Of a DNA stretch of 64,000 nt, positions 1-11,842 are shown one piece after another. Location: the NCBI GenBank assembly GCA_963843685.1, contig CAWJLO010000006.1, positions 124,001 through 188,000 on the forward strand, given 5' to 3'. Position 1 is the first letter of the stretch. Each line of letters opens with the position of its first letter. The translations under genes and the position numbers were made by a program. Source of the stretch: DASQHL01 sp963843685. GTDB lineage: Bacteria > Chloroflexota > Dehalococcoidia > DSTF01 > JACRBR01. The notes under the pieces were generated by a model. It did no database searches, was not told the origin of the DNA, and saw only the letters and a list, made by a program, of their open reading frames with translations.

Positions 1-1
1 C

Positions 2-1372
2 TCGTTGAGCGACGTGCGCATGCTCTGGAGCCAGAGCAGCGATGGCGAGCCTTATCCGGCGGCCGGGACGCCGTGGTTCGACGCGCTGTTCGGACGCGAC
101 AGCTGCATCGTCTCCCTGCAGATGCTCGCCTACAAGCCGGAGATGGCGCGGGCCACGTTGCGCCTGCTCGCGAAGTGGCAGGGCCAAAAGCTGGACCCCA
201 GCCACGACGAGGAACCGGGCAAGATCCTCCACGAGCTGCGGTTCGACGAGCTGTCGCGCGCCAACGAGCTGCCCTACGGCCCGTATTACGGCAGCATCGA
301 CTCCACGCCGCTCTTCCTCAACCTGCTGACCGAATACTTCGCCTGGACCGCCGACCTGCACCTGGTCCGCGAGCTGCTGCCGGCGATCCGCGCCGCGCTA
401 ACGTGGATGGACACGTACGGCGACCCGACGGGAGAGGGCTACCTCGCGTACGAGAAGCACTCCGACAAGGGACTCGTAAACCAGGGCTGGAAGGACTCGT
501 ACGACGCAATCGTCCACACGGACGGCACGCTCGCAACGCCGCCGATCGCGCTCGCGGAGGTGCAGGGTTACGCGTATGCCGCACGCCGAAAATTGGCGCC
601 CATTCTTGAGCGGCTCGGCGAACGCGAGCTGGCGGCCGCGAACCTCACGCGGGCCGACGCGCTGCGCCGCCGATTCAACGACGAGTTCTGGCTGGACGAC
701 CAGCGATTTCTCGCGATGGCTATCGACGGGCAACGGCGACCGGTGGCGACAATCTCCACGAATCCGGCGCACTGCCTCTGGTCAGGGATCGTCGACCAGC
801 CACGAGCCGCGGAGGTGGTGTCGCGGCTGATGCAGAGCGACATGTTCAGCGGCTGGGGCCTCCGCACGCTCGCCGGCGGGAGCCCGCGCTTCAACCCGAT
901 CGGCTATCACGTCGGATCGGTCTGGCCGCACGACAACAGCATCGCCGCGATGGGCTTCAAGATGTACGGATTCGAGGACGAGCTGAACGAGTTGGCGACC
1001 GCGCTCTTCGACGCGACGACCTCCTTCCCGTACTTCCGCCTGCCGGAGCTGTTCGGCGGCGAGAGCCGCTCCGCGCACCACGCGCCGGTCCCGTATCCCG
1101 TCGCGTGCCAGCCGCAGTCCTGGGCTGCCGGCACATTCCCGCTCATCACCCAGGCGATGCTGGGCCTCAAACCTGAGGCCCCGGAACGCCGCCTTCGCAT
1201 TGTCAACCCGCGGCTGCCCTACTGGCTCAACTCCGTCCACGTGCGGGGGCTGCGCGTCGGCAACGGCCACGTGACGCTGCAGTACCGCCGCGACGACAGC
1301 GGGACGCACGTCGAGGTGCAGAAGGCCACGGCCGGCATCGAGGTCGTCGTGAGCGAACGCTGGCCGCACTGA
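2..1372 (+). CDS. Amylo-alpha-1,6-glucosidase / glycogen debranching-type protein (5' truncated by window)
   Basis: The reading frame is open from the window edge, so the start lies outside; about 456 residues are visible. The segment resembles the (alpha/alpha)6-barrel glucosidase domain of glycogen debranching enzymes and bacterial GH63/GDE_C proteins. Visible hallmarks are GTPWFDALFGRDS near the beginning, NQGWKDSYD in the middle and YHVGSVWPHDNS late, the latter two carrying the acidic residues expected at the active site. The likely role is hydrolysis of alpha-1,6 or related glucosidic bonds in storage or imported glucans. It ends about 75 bases before the biotin carboxylase gene, with no visible functional link. 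Family assignment is good; the exact substrate is not determined. Confidence 0.85.
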   Translation, partial: SLSDVRMLWSQSSDGEPYPAAGTPWFDALFGRDSCIVSLQMLAYKPEMARATLRLLAKWQGQKLDPSHDEEPGKILHELRFDELSRANELPYGPYYGSIDSTPLFLNLLTEYFAWTADLHLVRELLPAIRAALTWMDTYGDPTGEGYLAYEKHSDKGLVNQGWKDSYDAIVHTDGTLATPPIALAEVQGYAYAARRKLAPILERLGERELAAANLTRADALRRRFNDEFWLDDQRFLAMAIDGQRRPVATISTNPAHCLWSGIVDQPRAAEVVSRLMQSDMFSGWGLRTLAGGSPRFNPIGYHVGSVWPHDNSIAAMGFKMYGFEDELNELATALFDATTSFPYFRLPELFGGESRSAHHAPVPYPVACQPQSWAAGTFPLITQAMLGLKPEAPERRLRIVNPRLPYWLNSVHVRGLRVGNGHVTLQYRRDDSGTHVEVQKATAGIEVVVSERWPH

Positions 1373-1447
1373 AGCCGGACTCCGTCCTACTCTCACGGCA
1401 AGATCTATGTTAAGAAACCCGTGCTCGAGAGCGCCGCGGGAGTCTCT

Positions 1448-3001
1448 GTGTTCAAGAAGATCCTGGTCGCCAATCGTGGAGAGATCGCGCTGCGCATCAT
1501 GCGCACGTGCCGCGAGATGGGCATCTCCACCGTCGCCGTCTATTCGACGGTCGACCGCAACATGTTGCACGTCCGGTACGCCGACGAGGCGTACCACATC
1601 GGCGAGGGACCGCCACTCGAGAGCTACCTCAACTATCGCAAGATCGTCGAGGTGGCGAAGGGTGCCGGCGTCGACGCCATACACCCCGGCTACGGTTTCC
1701 TGAGCGAGCGGACGGAGTTCGCCGAAGCCTGCGCCGGCGCCGGCATCACCTTCATCGGCCCCGACCCGAAGGCCGTCATCCTGCTGGGCGACAAGGTCAA
1801 CGCCCGCCGCACGATGATCGAGGCTGGCGTGCCCGTCGTGCCGGGGACGGAGGGGCGCGTCGACGCCGCCGAAGCAGTCAGGCTCGCGCCCGGCATCGGC
1901 TTCCCGCTGATGATCAAGGCGTCGGCTGGCGGCGGCGGCAAGGGCATCCGGCTCGTCAAGGACCCGGGCGAGATCGAGGGCGCCGTGCGTGTCGCCTCCA
2001 GCGAGGCACAGTCGGCGTTCGGCGACGGAGGCGTCTTCCTGGAGCGCTATCTCTCGCCGGTGCGGCACGTGGAGATCCAGGTGCTGGCCGACAAGCACGG
2101 CAACGCCGTCGCGCTTGGCGAGCGCGAGTGCTCCGTACAGCGACGGCACCAGAAGCTGCTCGAAGAGTCGCCATCGCCGGTGCTCAAGCAGGAGACGCGC
2201 GAGAAGATGATGGCGGCGGGCGTCGCTGCGGCGAAGGCCTCCGGCTACTACAACGCCGGCACCGTCGAGTTCCTCCTCGACCCGGCCACCCAGGAGTTCT
2301 TCTTCCTCGAGGTCAACACGCGCCTGCAGGTGGAGCACCCCGTGACGGAGTGGCTCTGCGGCCGCGACCTGGTGCGCGACCAGATCCGCATCGCCGCGGG
2401 CGAGCCGCTGGGCTTCACGCAGGACGACGTGCAGCTCCGCGGCGCCGCCATCGAGTGCCGCATCGCCGCCGAGGACCCGTACAACAACTACCTGCCGTCG
2501 CTCGGCCGCATCGACTTCGTCAGCGAGCCGAGCGGCCCCGGCGTGCGCGTCGACAGCTCCATCTTCAGCGGCATCGAGATCCCCTACTTCTACGACCCGA
2601 TGCTCGCGAAGCTCATCTGCTGGGCCGCCGACCGCACGCAGGCCATCGAGCGCAGCAAGCGCGCCCTGCGCGAGTACGTCATCGTCGGCGTGAAGACCAA
2701 CATCCCGTTCCATCTCCAGCTCCTGGACGACCCGCGCTTCGTTGCCGGCGAGGTGCACACCGGCTTCCTCGACACCGAGTTCAAGATGATCGAGCCCGAC
2801 GGCCACACGGAGGCAGAGGAGGTGGCGCTGCTGGTGGCGGCCGTGATGTCGCACAACCGCCGCGCACGCAGTGGCGCCCAGCCCGCCGTCGTCGTTGGCC
2901 CGCCCGGCGTGACGTGGCAACGAGCGGGCCGCGACCGCGAGCTCGCATCGCGCACCAGCCCTGCGCAGCAAGGGAGCCGATGGCAGCGAAGTATCGGCTG
3001 A
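1448..3001 (+). CDS. accC: Biotin carboxylase subunit of acetyl/propionyl-CoA carboxylase
   Basis: ATP-dependent carboxylation of carrier-bound biotin, the first half-reaction of acyl-CoA carboxylases. The N-terminus FKKILVANRGEIALRI is the classic biotin carboxylase start. The ATP-grasp glycine loop KASAGGGGKG and the catalytic stretch EVNTRLQVEHPVTE follow. The GTG at 1448 is preferred because it precedes FKKIL directly and has GGGAG upstream; an in-frame GTG at 1421 would add nine residues. The protein is about 517 residues, some 60 longer than E. coli AccC, with a tail after the carboxylase domain. Its end overlaps the biotin carrier gene by 22 bases, implying translational coupling. No carboxyltransferase gene is in the window. 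Confidence 0.93.
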   Translation: MFKKILVANRGEIALRIMRTCREMGISTVAVYSTVDRNMLHVRYADEAYHIGEGPPLESYLNYRKIVEVAKGAGVDAIHPGYGFLSERTEFAEACAGAGITFIGPDPKAVILLGDKVNARRTMIEAGVPVVPGTEGRVDAAEAVRLAPGIGFPLMIKASAGGGGKGIRLVKDPGEIEGAVRVASSEAQSAFGDGGVFLERYLSPVRHVEIQVLADKHGNAVALGERECSVQRRHQKLLEESPSPVLKQETREKMMAAGVAAAKASGYYNAGTVEFLLDPATQEFFFLEVNTRLQVEHPVTEWLCGRDLVRDQIRIAAGEPLGFTQDDVQLRGAAIECRIAAEDPYNNYLPSLGRIDFVSEPSGPGVRVDSSIFSGIEIPYFYDPMLAKLICWAADRTQAIERSKRALREYVIVGVKTNIPFHLQLLDDPRFVAGEVHTGFLDTEFKMIEPDGHTEAEEVALLVAAVMSHNRRARSGAQPAVVVGPPGVTWQRAGRDRELASRTSPAQQGSRWQRSIG

Positions 3002-3492
3002 AGCTCGGCGGCGAGAACCGCGAGGTGGAGGTCACCCCCGACCACGGCGGCGGCTTTCGCGTCACGCTCGATGACCGTACGCACGTCGTCAGCCTCGTGC
3101 GCATCAACGACACCGCACGCTACTCGCTCATCGTCGACGGCAAGACCTACGACGTCTTCGCCGAAGAGGGTCCGACGGGCTACCACGTCATGATCGGCGG
3201 CCGCACGATCGCCGTCGCGACGCAGACCGGGCGGCGCGGCGGCGGCGGTGGCGACTCGATCGACGTCGACGCCGGCGGCGAGTGGGTCCTCAAGTCGCCG
3301 ATGGCGGGCGTCGTGCGCGACATCTCGGTCAAGGCGGACGATGAGGTCGAAGAGGGCCAGGTCCTCTGCGTCGTCGAGGCGATGAAGATGCAGAACGAAC
3401 TGCACGCGCGTCGCGCCGGCACGGTGAAGGCCGTGTACGTGAGCGTCGACCAGCGCGTCGACCAGGGCACGCCGCTGCTGGTGCTGCTGTAG
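2980..3492 (+). CDS. accB: Biotin carboxyl carrier protein (biotin/lipoyl domain)
   Basis: A 170-residue biotin carrier. The C-terminal biotinyl domain begins near residue 103 (VLKSPMAGVV) and carries the biotinylation motif EAMKMQNE, with Lys136 as the acceptor lysine. A Gly-rich linker (residues 86-91) separates it from an N-terminal region of about 80 residues, a layout seen in carriers of propionyl/acetyl-CoA carboxylases. The ATG at 2980 follows AGGGAG and lies inside the end of the biotin carboxylase gene, so the two are probably co-translated. It acts in the cytoplasm with the upstream carboxylase and a carboxyltransferase encoded elsewhere. Confidence 0.93.
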   Translation: MAAKYRLKLGGENREVEVTPDHGGGFRVTLDDRTHVVSLVRINDTARYSLIVDGKTYDVFAEEGPTGYHVMIGGRTIAVATQTGRRGGGGGDSIDVDAGGEWVLKSPMAGVVRDISVKADDEVEEGQVLCVVEAMKMQNELHARRAGTVKAVYVSVDQRVDQGTPLLVLL

Positions 3493-3578
3493 TTCCCTCG
3501 CGCGGCTCCGTTGCAGCCGGGCCGCACGATCCCATATAGTAAAGCTCCAATCAACGGCACGTCTTTTCGGCTCGCGGC

Positions 3579-3593
3579 GAGGGGCCTGGTATA
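3579..3593 (+). promoter_or_regulatory. Shine-Dalgarno and AUA initiation codon of infC
   Basis: GAGGGG at 3579-3584 stands six bases before ATA at 3591. Translation from this ATA gives ATRELRINERIRVREV, the canonical IF3 N-terminus. No in-frame ATG, GTG or TTG occurs between the SD and the conserved RINERI segment; the first ATG (3702) falls well inside the conserved N-domain. IF3 genes often use rare initiation codons (AUU in E. coli) because IF3 discriminates against them and so represses its own synthesis. Confidence 0.7.
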
Positions 3594-4238
3594 GCGACAA
3601 GAGAACTCCGCATCAACGAACGGATCCGCGTCCGGGAAGTCCTCATCATCGACGATGAGGGTCACAAGCTGGGCGTCACGCCCATCAACGACGCGCTCGC
3701 CATGGCCCGCGACGCCGGCCTCGACCTCGTCGAAGTCGCCCCCAACGCCAACCCTCCCGTCTGCCGCATCCTCGATTACGGCAAGTTCAAGTACGAACAG
3801 GCCAAGAAGGAGCGGGAAGCCCACAAGCACCAGAAGCAGGCCACCCTGCGCGAGGTGCGCTTCAAGCCCAAGATCGGCGCCCACGACATCGATTTCAAGA
3901 CGAAGGTCGCCCGCAAGCTGCTGGCCGCCGGCGACAAGGTGAAGGTCTCCGTCATGTTCCGCGGCCGCGAGATCACGCACCCGGAGATCGGCCGCGCGCT
4001 GCTGCTGCGTGTCGCCGAGCAGCTCAAGGACGCGGCGCAGGTGGAGCGCCAGCCCTCGATGGAGGGCCGCTTCATGAACATGTACCTGGCGCCGCTGCCC
4101 CAGAAGCAGGCCCCGAAGCCGGCGAAGCCACGGGCGACGGCGACGGTCGCGTCCTCAGATGGCGCGGCGCCGGCCGAGACGGCGCTGGCCTCCGCGCTCA
4201 AGGATGCCGGTGTCGAGGCGAGCGAGCCGGTCGGCTAG
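3591..4238 (+). CDS. infC: Translation initiation factor IF-3
   Basis: IF3 binds the 30S subunit, prevents premature 50S joining and proofreads the start codon. The N-domain (RINERIRVREVLIID, then LVEVAPNANPPVCRILDYGKFKYEQ) and C-domain (KVKVSVMFRGREITHPEIG, near residues 120-140) are both present. A start at ATA 3591 gives 215 residues and the full N-domain. A start at the first ATG (3702) would remove about 37 conserved residues. The C-terminus carries an Ala/Pro-rich extension of about 40 residues beyond the usual end. It is followed by rpmI and rplT in the standard infC-rpmI-rplT order. Confidence 0.96.
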   Translation: MATRELRINERIRVREVLIIDDEGHKLGVTPINDALAMARDAGLDLVEVAPNANPPVCRILDYGKFKYEQAKKEREAHKHQKQATLREVRFKPKIGAHDIDFKTKVARKLLAAGDKVKVSVMFRGREITHPEIGRALLLRVAEQLKDAAQVERQPSMEGRFMNMYLAPLPQKQAPKPAKPRATATVASSDGAAPAETALASALKDAGVEASEPVG

Positions 4239-4334
4239 GGCCACTTTCCCGCTCGGACCTGTCTGCTACACTGGCGCCTGCGGCCCACGGGCCGCGCTCT
4301 GCTGACCTGCTGACTCGCTGAGAGGCTCATCCCG

Positions 4335-4541
4335 ATGCCCAAGCTCAAGACGCACCGCGGCGCCGCCCGTCGCTTCAAGGTGACGGGCACCGGCAAGTTC
4401 ACCCGTCGCAAGGGCAACATCAGCCACAACCGCACCCGCATGTCGAAGGCGGCGCGCGGCAAGATCGACGAGATGCTGGTCGTGAGCAAGCCGGGGCAGC
4501 GCACGCTGCGCAAGCTCATGCCCTACGCGCGAAGGAAGTAG
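4335..4541 (+). CDS. rpmI: 50S ribosomal protein L35
   Basis: A 68-residue basic protein matching bacterial L35 over its whole length: MPKLKTHRGAARRFKVTGTG at the start and the R/K-rich end LRKLMPYARRK. It is a structural protein of the large subunit. It lies 96 bases after infC and three bases before rplT. The gap upstream contains a strong hairpin (GCGGCCCACGGGCCGC, about 4280-4295). This could be a leader element, but no L20-binding fold can be assigned by eye. Confidence 0.96.
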   Translation: MPKLKTHRGAARRFKVTGTGKFTRRKGNISHNRTRMSKAARGKIDEMLVVSKPGQRTLRKLMPYARRK

Positions 4542-4544
4542 CTC

Positions 4545-4901
4545 ATGGCACGCGTGAAACGGGGCGTCACCGCCCGCGCACGGCACAAGAAGATCATCGG
4601 CCTGGCGACCGGCCACAAGGGCCAGCGCCACCGCGTGTTCCGCCGCGCCAACGAGTCGGTGCTGCACTCGCTCGACTACGCGTACCGCCACCGCCGCGAG
4701 CGCAAGGGCGACTTCCGCAAGCTCTGGATCGCCCGCATCAACGCCGCGGCGCGCCTCAACGGGACGACGTACTCGCGCCTGATCGACGGCCTCGGCAAGG
4801 CCGGCATCGCCATCGACCGCAAGGTGCTGGCCGACCTGGCGGTGCGGGAGCCGCAGGCGTTCGCCGCCATCGCCCAGCAGGCCATCGCCGCACGGGCGTA
4901 A
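4545..4901 (+). CDS. rplT: 50S ribosomal protein L20
   Basis: A 118-residue protein with the L20 signature: MARVKRGVTARARHKKI at the N-terminus, GHRVF-type GQRHRVFRRANE, and the central YAYRHRRERKGDFRKLWIARINAAAR segment that contacts 23S rRNA. It binds 23S rRNA early in 50S assembly and in other bacteria represses the infC-rpmI-rplT operon. Only three bases separate it from rpmI, so the two are co-transcribed. Confidence 0.97.
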   Translation: MARVKRGVTARARHKKIIGLATGHKGQRHRVFRRANESVLHSLDYAYRHRRERKGDFRKLWIARINAAARLNGTTYSRLIDGLGKAGIAIDRKVLADLAVREPQAFAAIAQQAIAARA

Positions 4902-4939
4902 CTGCCGCGTCTACCGATCACGACAAGCGGCCCGGTCGC

Positions 4940-5758
4940 GTGGAGCAGCCCGTGTTTCGCAACGACCTCTACAAAGGCACGGCGCCGTACTACGACCGCT
5001 TCCGGCCGCCTTATCCGACGGCGCTCCTGGACGACCTCCTTCGCCGCGCGAACCTGCCCGAAGGAGCGCGACTCCTCGACCTCGCTTGCGGCACCGGCCA
5101 GCTCGCCTTTGCGCTGCACGACTCCTTCGCCGACGTCTGGGCGGTGGACCAGGAGCCGGAGACGATCGACTTCGCGCTCGGGAAAGCCGAGCGAAGCGGC
5201 GTCACGAACATCCGATGGATCGCCGCGAGCGCTGAGCAGCTGGACGCCCCGGACGCATCCTTCGGCCTGATCACGATCGGGAACGCCTTCCACCGCCTCC
5301 GCCGCCACGATGTCGCCCGCAACGCGTTCCGGTGGCTGACGGACGGCGGGTGCCTCGCGCTCGTCTGGGGCGAGTTGCCGTCGCAGGGGCAGGCGACGTG
5401 GCAGCGGGCGCTCCTGCACGTGATCGAGTCTTGGGCCCGGCGCATGAAGGCGAGCGACAGGGTCCCGACGGGGTGGGACACCGCCATCGAGAAGGACCCC
5501 CACCAGGCGGTACTGGAAAGCGCCGGGTTCGAGACCATCGGGAGGTTCGAGTTCGCGGAGCCTCGCAGCTGGACGGTGCAGGACCTGATCGGGCTCGTCT
5601 ACTCCACTTCGCTCCTTCCAAGGCACGTGCTCGGCGACCGGGCTCCGGAATTTGAGGCCGATGTCTCGGCCGAACTTCTCCGCGTCGAGCCCTCGGGCCA
5701 GTTCCACGCGGATCTCTCGTTCGCCTACGACCTCGCGCGCCGCCCGGCGCGTGGTTGA
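4940..5758 (+). CDS. Class I SAM-dependent methyltransferase
   Basis: A 272-residue protein with the class I methyltransferase glycine motif LLDLACGTGQLAFAL near residue 50, an acidic end of strand beta2 (VWAVDQEPE) and a motif-IV-like segment (FGLITIGNAFHRL). The N-terminus (YDRFRPPYP) resembles the methyltransf_11 group that includes small-molecule methyltransferases. The start is GTG 4940, about 38 bases after rplT. Its stop is immediately followed by the ATG of the next methyltransferase, suggesting one transcript. The substrate cannot be predicted. Confidence 0.85.
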   Translation: MEQPVFRNDLYKGTAPYYDRFRPPYPTALLDDLLRRANLPEGARLLDLACGTGQLAFALHDSFADVWAVDQEPETIDFALGKAERSGVTNIRWIAASAEQLDAPDASFGLITIGNAFHRLRRHDVARNAFRWLTDGGCLALVWGELPSQGQATWQRALLHVIESWARRMKASDRVPTGWDTAIEKDPHQAVLESAGFETIGRFEFAEPRSWTVQDLIGLVYSTSLLPRHVLGDRAPEFEADVSAELLRVEPSGQFHADLSFAYDLARRPARG

Positions 5759-6423
5759 ATGGCACCGATGATCATCGCACGCGGGAAGAAGACGGAATCG
5801 ATCGACGCCGCCGCGTTCGACGAGATGCGCGCGCCGTACGCTGGCCTCACCATCGACCTCGGCGCCGGCGACGGGCGCTTCACCTATCGTTACGCGGAGG
5901 CGCACCCCGATCGCTTCGTCATAGGCATGGACCCCGTCGCCGAAAACATGGCGGAGCTGGCGGCGAAAGCCGGACGCAAGCCGGCGCGCGGCGGCCTCCC
6001 CAACGTGCTGTACGTCGTTGCGAGCATCGAGCGCGTTCCGGAGGAGCTGCGCGGCGTCGCCGACGAGATCCTCGTCACGCTGCCCTGGGGGAGCCTGATG
6101 CGCGGCCTGATCGTCGGCGACGACATCGTGCTCGACGGCGTGGCGTCGCTCGCCCGCGACGGCGCGGCCCTCCGCATCGTCCTGAACACGCGCATCTTCG
6201 ACGACCCCGTCCCCCTCGACCTGCGCGACCTGCCCGAGCTGACGCCCGACTACGTCACGTCAACGCTGACCGAGCCGTACGCCCGCCACGGCATCCGCAT
6301 CACCGAGGCGCGCTTCATGGCCGCGTAGGAGGTGGCCGCGCTCCCGACGACGTGGGCGAAGCGCCTCTCCCACCGCTCCCCGCCCCGCTCGGTGTCGTAT
6401 TGAGGGCATCATCCGAGGGCTGA
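5759..6423 (+). pseudogene. 16S rRNA (adenine-1408-N1)-methyltransferase family (KamB/NpmA-like), C-terminus disrupted
   Basis: The first 189 codons match the Kam family closely. IDLGAGDGR is the SAM site, IGMDPVAENM is strand beta2, and GGLPNVLYVVASIERVPEEL and LPWGSLMRG follow, with Trp110 at the place of NpmA Trp107. In NpmA two tryptophans (107, 197) sandwich A1408. The second lies in TTWAKRL, present here in the same frame (Trp199), but a TAG at 6326 (codon 190) comes first. After RLSH a further frame change is needed to reach VVLRASSEG and the TGA at 6421. As written, the translated product would lack the second Trp. Because many genes here carry small indels, sequence error is plausible; real decay is the alternative. 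The family methylates A1408 and confers aminoglycoside resistance. Confidence 0.75.
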
Positions 6424-6925
6424 CGACGAACGGAAGGATCAGGCGCATCGCGGCTGGTGGATCCCGGGGCAGCAGCTCATCGGCCGACGGCGGCTCGAAC
6501 AGTGTGGCCCAGAACCGCAGCTGTTCGGCGCTGATGCGGAAGACGGCGGCCGGCTGCTCCCGGTTGCGCTGCTCCAGCCGCGCAACGAGCTCGTCGTGCG
6601 GGACGTCGAGGAAATGCAGTTCGGTCCGCGCGCCGACAGCGGCAGCCCTGCCCCGGAACTCCTCACGCTCCTTGCGAGACCAGACGCCAAAGTCGAGCAC
6701 GACGTCCACTCCGAGGCTCAGCACGCGCATCGCCAGGTCGAGAAGCTGGCCCTCCATCCGGTCGCGGTAGCGCTCGTTCTCGGCCATGGTCATCTCGTCG
6801 GTGAAGAGCCGCAACAGCCACTCGTCGGTCGTAAGACGCAGGGCGCCGTGCTGCTCCTCTAACCGGCGCGCGAGCGTCGTCTTGCCGGCGCCGGGGAGCC
6901 CGCAGGTCAGGTGTAATGTGGGCAC
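6260..6925 (-). CDS. P-loop ATPase/kinase of the AAA_33 (zeta-toxin-like/Cpt) type
   Basis: Reading from GTG 6925, the protein begins PTLHLTCGLPGAGKTTLAR, a Walker A loop at residues 7-15, followed by an acidic TTDEW element and a long helical lid with DRMEGQLLDLAMRVL. This pattern is typical of small AAA_33 kinases related to chloramphenicol phosphotransferase and zeta-toxin folds. The recognisable domain ends near residue 165 (FEPPSADELLPRD). The frame then runs on, antisense to the end of the KamB-like gene, so the true stop is probably near 6430 and obscured by an indel. The substrate is unknown. A start further upstream (7060) is unlikely because the P-loop strand begins at 6925. Confidence 0.7.
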   Translation of the reverse strand: MPTLHLTCGLPGAGKTTLARRLEEQHGALRLTTDEWLLRLFTDEMTMAENERYRDRMEGQLLDLAMRVLSLGVDVVLDFGVWSRKEREEFRGRAAAVGARTELHFLDVPHDELVARLEQRNREQPAAVFRISAEQLRFWATLFEPPSADELLPRDPPAAMRLILPFVVSPRMMPSIRHRAGRGAVGEALRPRRRERGHLLRGHEARLGDADAVAGVRLGQR

Positions 6926-7037
6926 GTCCGTAAGCGTAGAGGATAGGCTGAATAGGTTCACGCGGACCGTTGACCTGCGGCCACGAGCGCGAGTACGGTG
7001 GACGCTGTCCCCGAGGCCGCGCTGTGGAGCGAACAAG

Positions 7038-7385
7038 ATGGCGAAGATCACTGGACTCATCTACATCGTGCCCGTACGGGATCTCGACCGGGCGGCGAAG
7101 TTCTACGGCGACGCGTTCGGGATGGAGGTGCAGTTCCGGAACGACGGCATCGCCTTCGTCGCCAACGCCGGCAGCGACTCCGCGATCGGCCTCCTGCTCG
7201 ACCCCGAGCACGCGGGCAGCGGGCCGCAGAACGTCGGCCTGCACGTGGACCACGCGATCGACCTCAACGCCGCCGTCGCGGACGTGGAGGCGGCCGGCGG
7301 CACGATCGTCGAGCGCGGCGAACACGCGCCGGGCGTGCCGTTCGCCCGCTTCGCGGACGTCGACGGCAACGTGCTGGAGATGTAG
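7038..7385 (+). CDS. VOC (glyoxalase/bleomycin resistance/dioxygenase) family protein
   Basis: A 115-residue single-domain VOC protein with the paired beta-alpha-beta-beta-beta modules: IYIVPVRDLDRAAKFYGDAFGMEV at the N-terminus and PFARFADVDGNVLEM at the end. The final Glu is the expected C-terminal metal ligand; the usual early His is not obvious (IYIVPV instead of HVxxxV), so metal binding may be incomplete. GGAG at 7026 supports the ATG at 7038. It stands alone, divergent from the P-loop kinase gene. Confidence 0.85.
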   Translation: MAKITGLIYIVPVRDLDRAAKFYGDAFGMEVQFRNDGIAFVANAGSDSAIGLLLDPEHAGSGPQNVGLHVDHAIDLNAAVADVEAAGGTIVERGEHAPGVPFARFADVDGNVLEM

Positions 7386-8219
7386 GTGAAGCCGGCGGTT
7401 CCCGTACACGCGTCATTGGCGATCACGCAGCCTAGCTCGCTCCGTGAGCGTCCAGACTATGCCGGACAAGGTGACGCAGACGCGATCCGGCTGGTTGAGG
7501 ATGACAGGCTGGATCGATGGTGCGATCAGAGGGGCGACTGCCACCGGCACTGATCGCCATACACCGTCGCCAACGCCGGAGCGATCGTAACCATCGCAAC
7601 GGACATAGCATCATCGATCACGATCTGGGCGCCCGGGCACCTGGGCTGGAGCATCCGCCTTCAAGCAGGCCGTCGACTCCAAGCGCGGAGCAGGCAAGTG
7701 ATGAAATACGTCAGTGGTGCATGGAGCCGACAGCGAACGGGTACTCCGCCTACGTGCCGGCGCGACGGCTGCCGTGGGCTGCGACGTCGGGCGCCGTCCT
7801 GCGAGCGGACCATGTTGTGCCATCGCAGGATGACGGCGACCAGCGCGTGCGAATCTCGTAGCACTTGGCGATCTCCGTGGCACGAGCGTCGTCATGCGTT
7901 CATCAACGCCGAGCGGGAATAGGACGCGGAGCCGAGTTCCGTGAGCCTGCGAATCGCGCGCGGACGCACTGGTCGATTATCGCTTCACGTACTTCCGGCG
8001 GCTCGCGCGCGCATCACCGACATCTCTGCGGCTAGGCACGGGATGAGCTCCAGCGCTCCTGACACCCACCGTCAGCAGCCACCCGACCCCCTGATCCCCT
8101 GACGAACACCCGTGCTATCATGCGATCGCCCGCAAGCCAATCACGGAGCCGGAACCGTCACCGCCGCCCATCCGGCGCGCCCGACCTCCGGCCTCTGACC
8201 TCCAGGAGACAAGCAACCG
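7386..8219. other. Long intergenic region upstream of uvrA, no gene recognised
   Basis: About 830 bases without a convincing coding frame: open frames are short, Arg/Ser-rich and lack ribosome sites. A TATCAT at 8116-8121 could be the -10 of a uvrA promoter, but no good -35 is spaced correctly. AGGAG at 8206-8210 is the uvrA ribosome site. Confidence 0.5.
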
Positions 8220-11374
<3,155 letters not shown>

Positions 11375-11378
<4 letters not shown>

Positions 11379-11842
11379 CGAGAACCGAACTCATGACGTC
11401 GATCGCACGCGACCGGGCTCGGCTCGAGGAACTGATCGCCGGGATCGACGACGCGCGGATGACGGAGCCGTCGCTCGAAGCAGGGTGGTCGGTGAAGGAC
11501 GTTCTGGCGCACATCTCGCTGTGGGAGCGCATCTGCACCGGCTGGCTGGAGGCTGCGGCGCGTGGCGAGACGTCCGAGCGGCCCGAGGTGAAGGACGTCG
11601 ACGGCACCAACGCCCGCGGCTACGAGGCGGGGAAGGATCGCTCGCTGGCGGACATCGTCGCTGAGTCACGCGCGTCGCACGCAGCGATCCTGGCGGCCGT
11701 GGAAGCGTTGTCGGACGACGAACTGGCGAGCGATGAGCGCTTCGGTTGGCCAGTGTGGCAGATGACGGACAGCAACACCGCCGAGCACTACCGCGAGCAC
11801 ATCGACCAGATCTCGCGCTGGCTGGAGAAGACGCCCGCATGA
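11375..11842 (+). CDS. DinB/ClbS-like four-helix protein
   Basis: A 155-residue protein of the DinB/YfiT superfamily. It starts with a helix containing RTELMTSIARDRARLEELI, has the first metal-type histidine in WSVKDVLAHISLWE, and the later pair in EHYREHIDQISRWL. These helices form a divalent-metal-binding bundle found in thiol transferases and ClbS-like proteins; the specific reaction is unknown. Its start overlaps the uvrA stop and its stop overlaps the next gene, so it belongs to a translationally coupled uvrA operon. Confidence 0.82.

Noticed and set aside
782..2971. Long minus-strand open frame opposite the biotin carboxylase gene
   Set aside because: Composition is Ala/Arg/Asp/Val-rich with no domain words; it is the antisense shadow expected of a GC-rich gene.
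7517..7861. Possible small gene in the gap before uvrA
   Set aside because: No ribosome site, Arg/Ser-rich composition and no recognisable fold.
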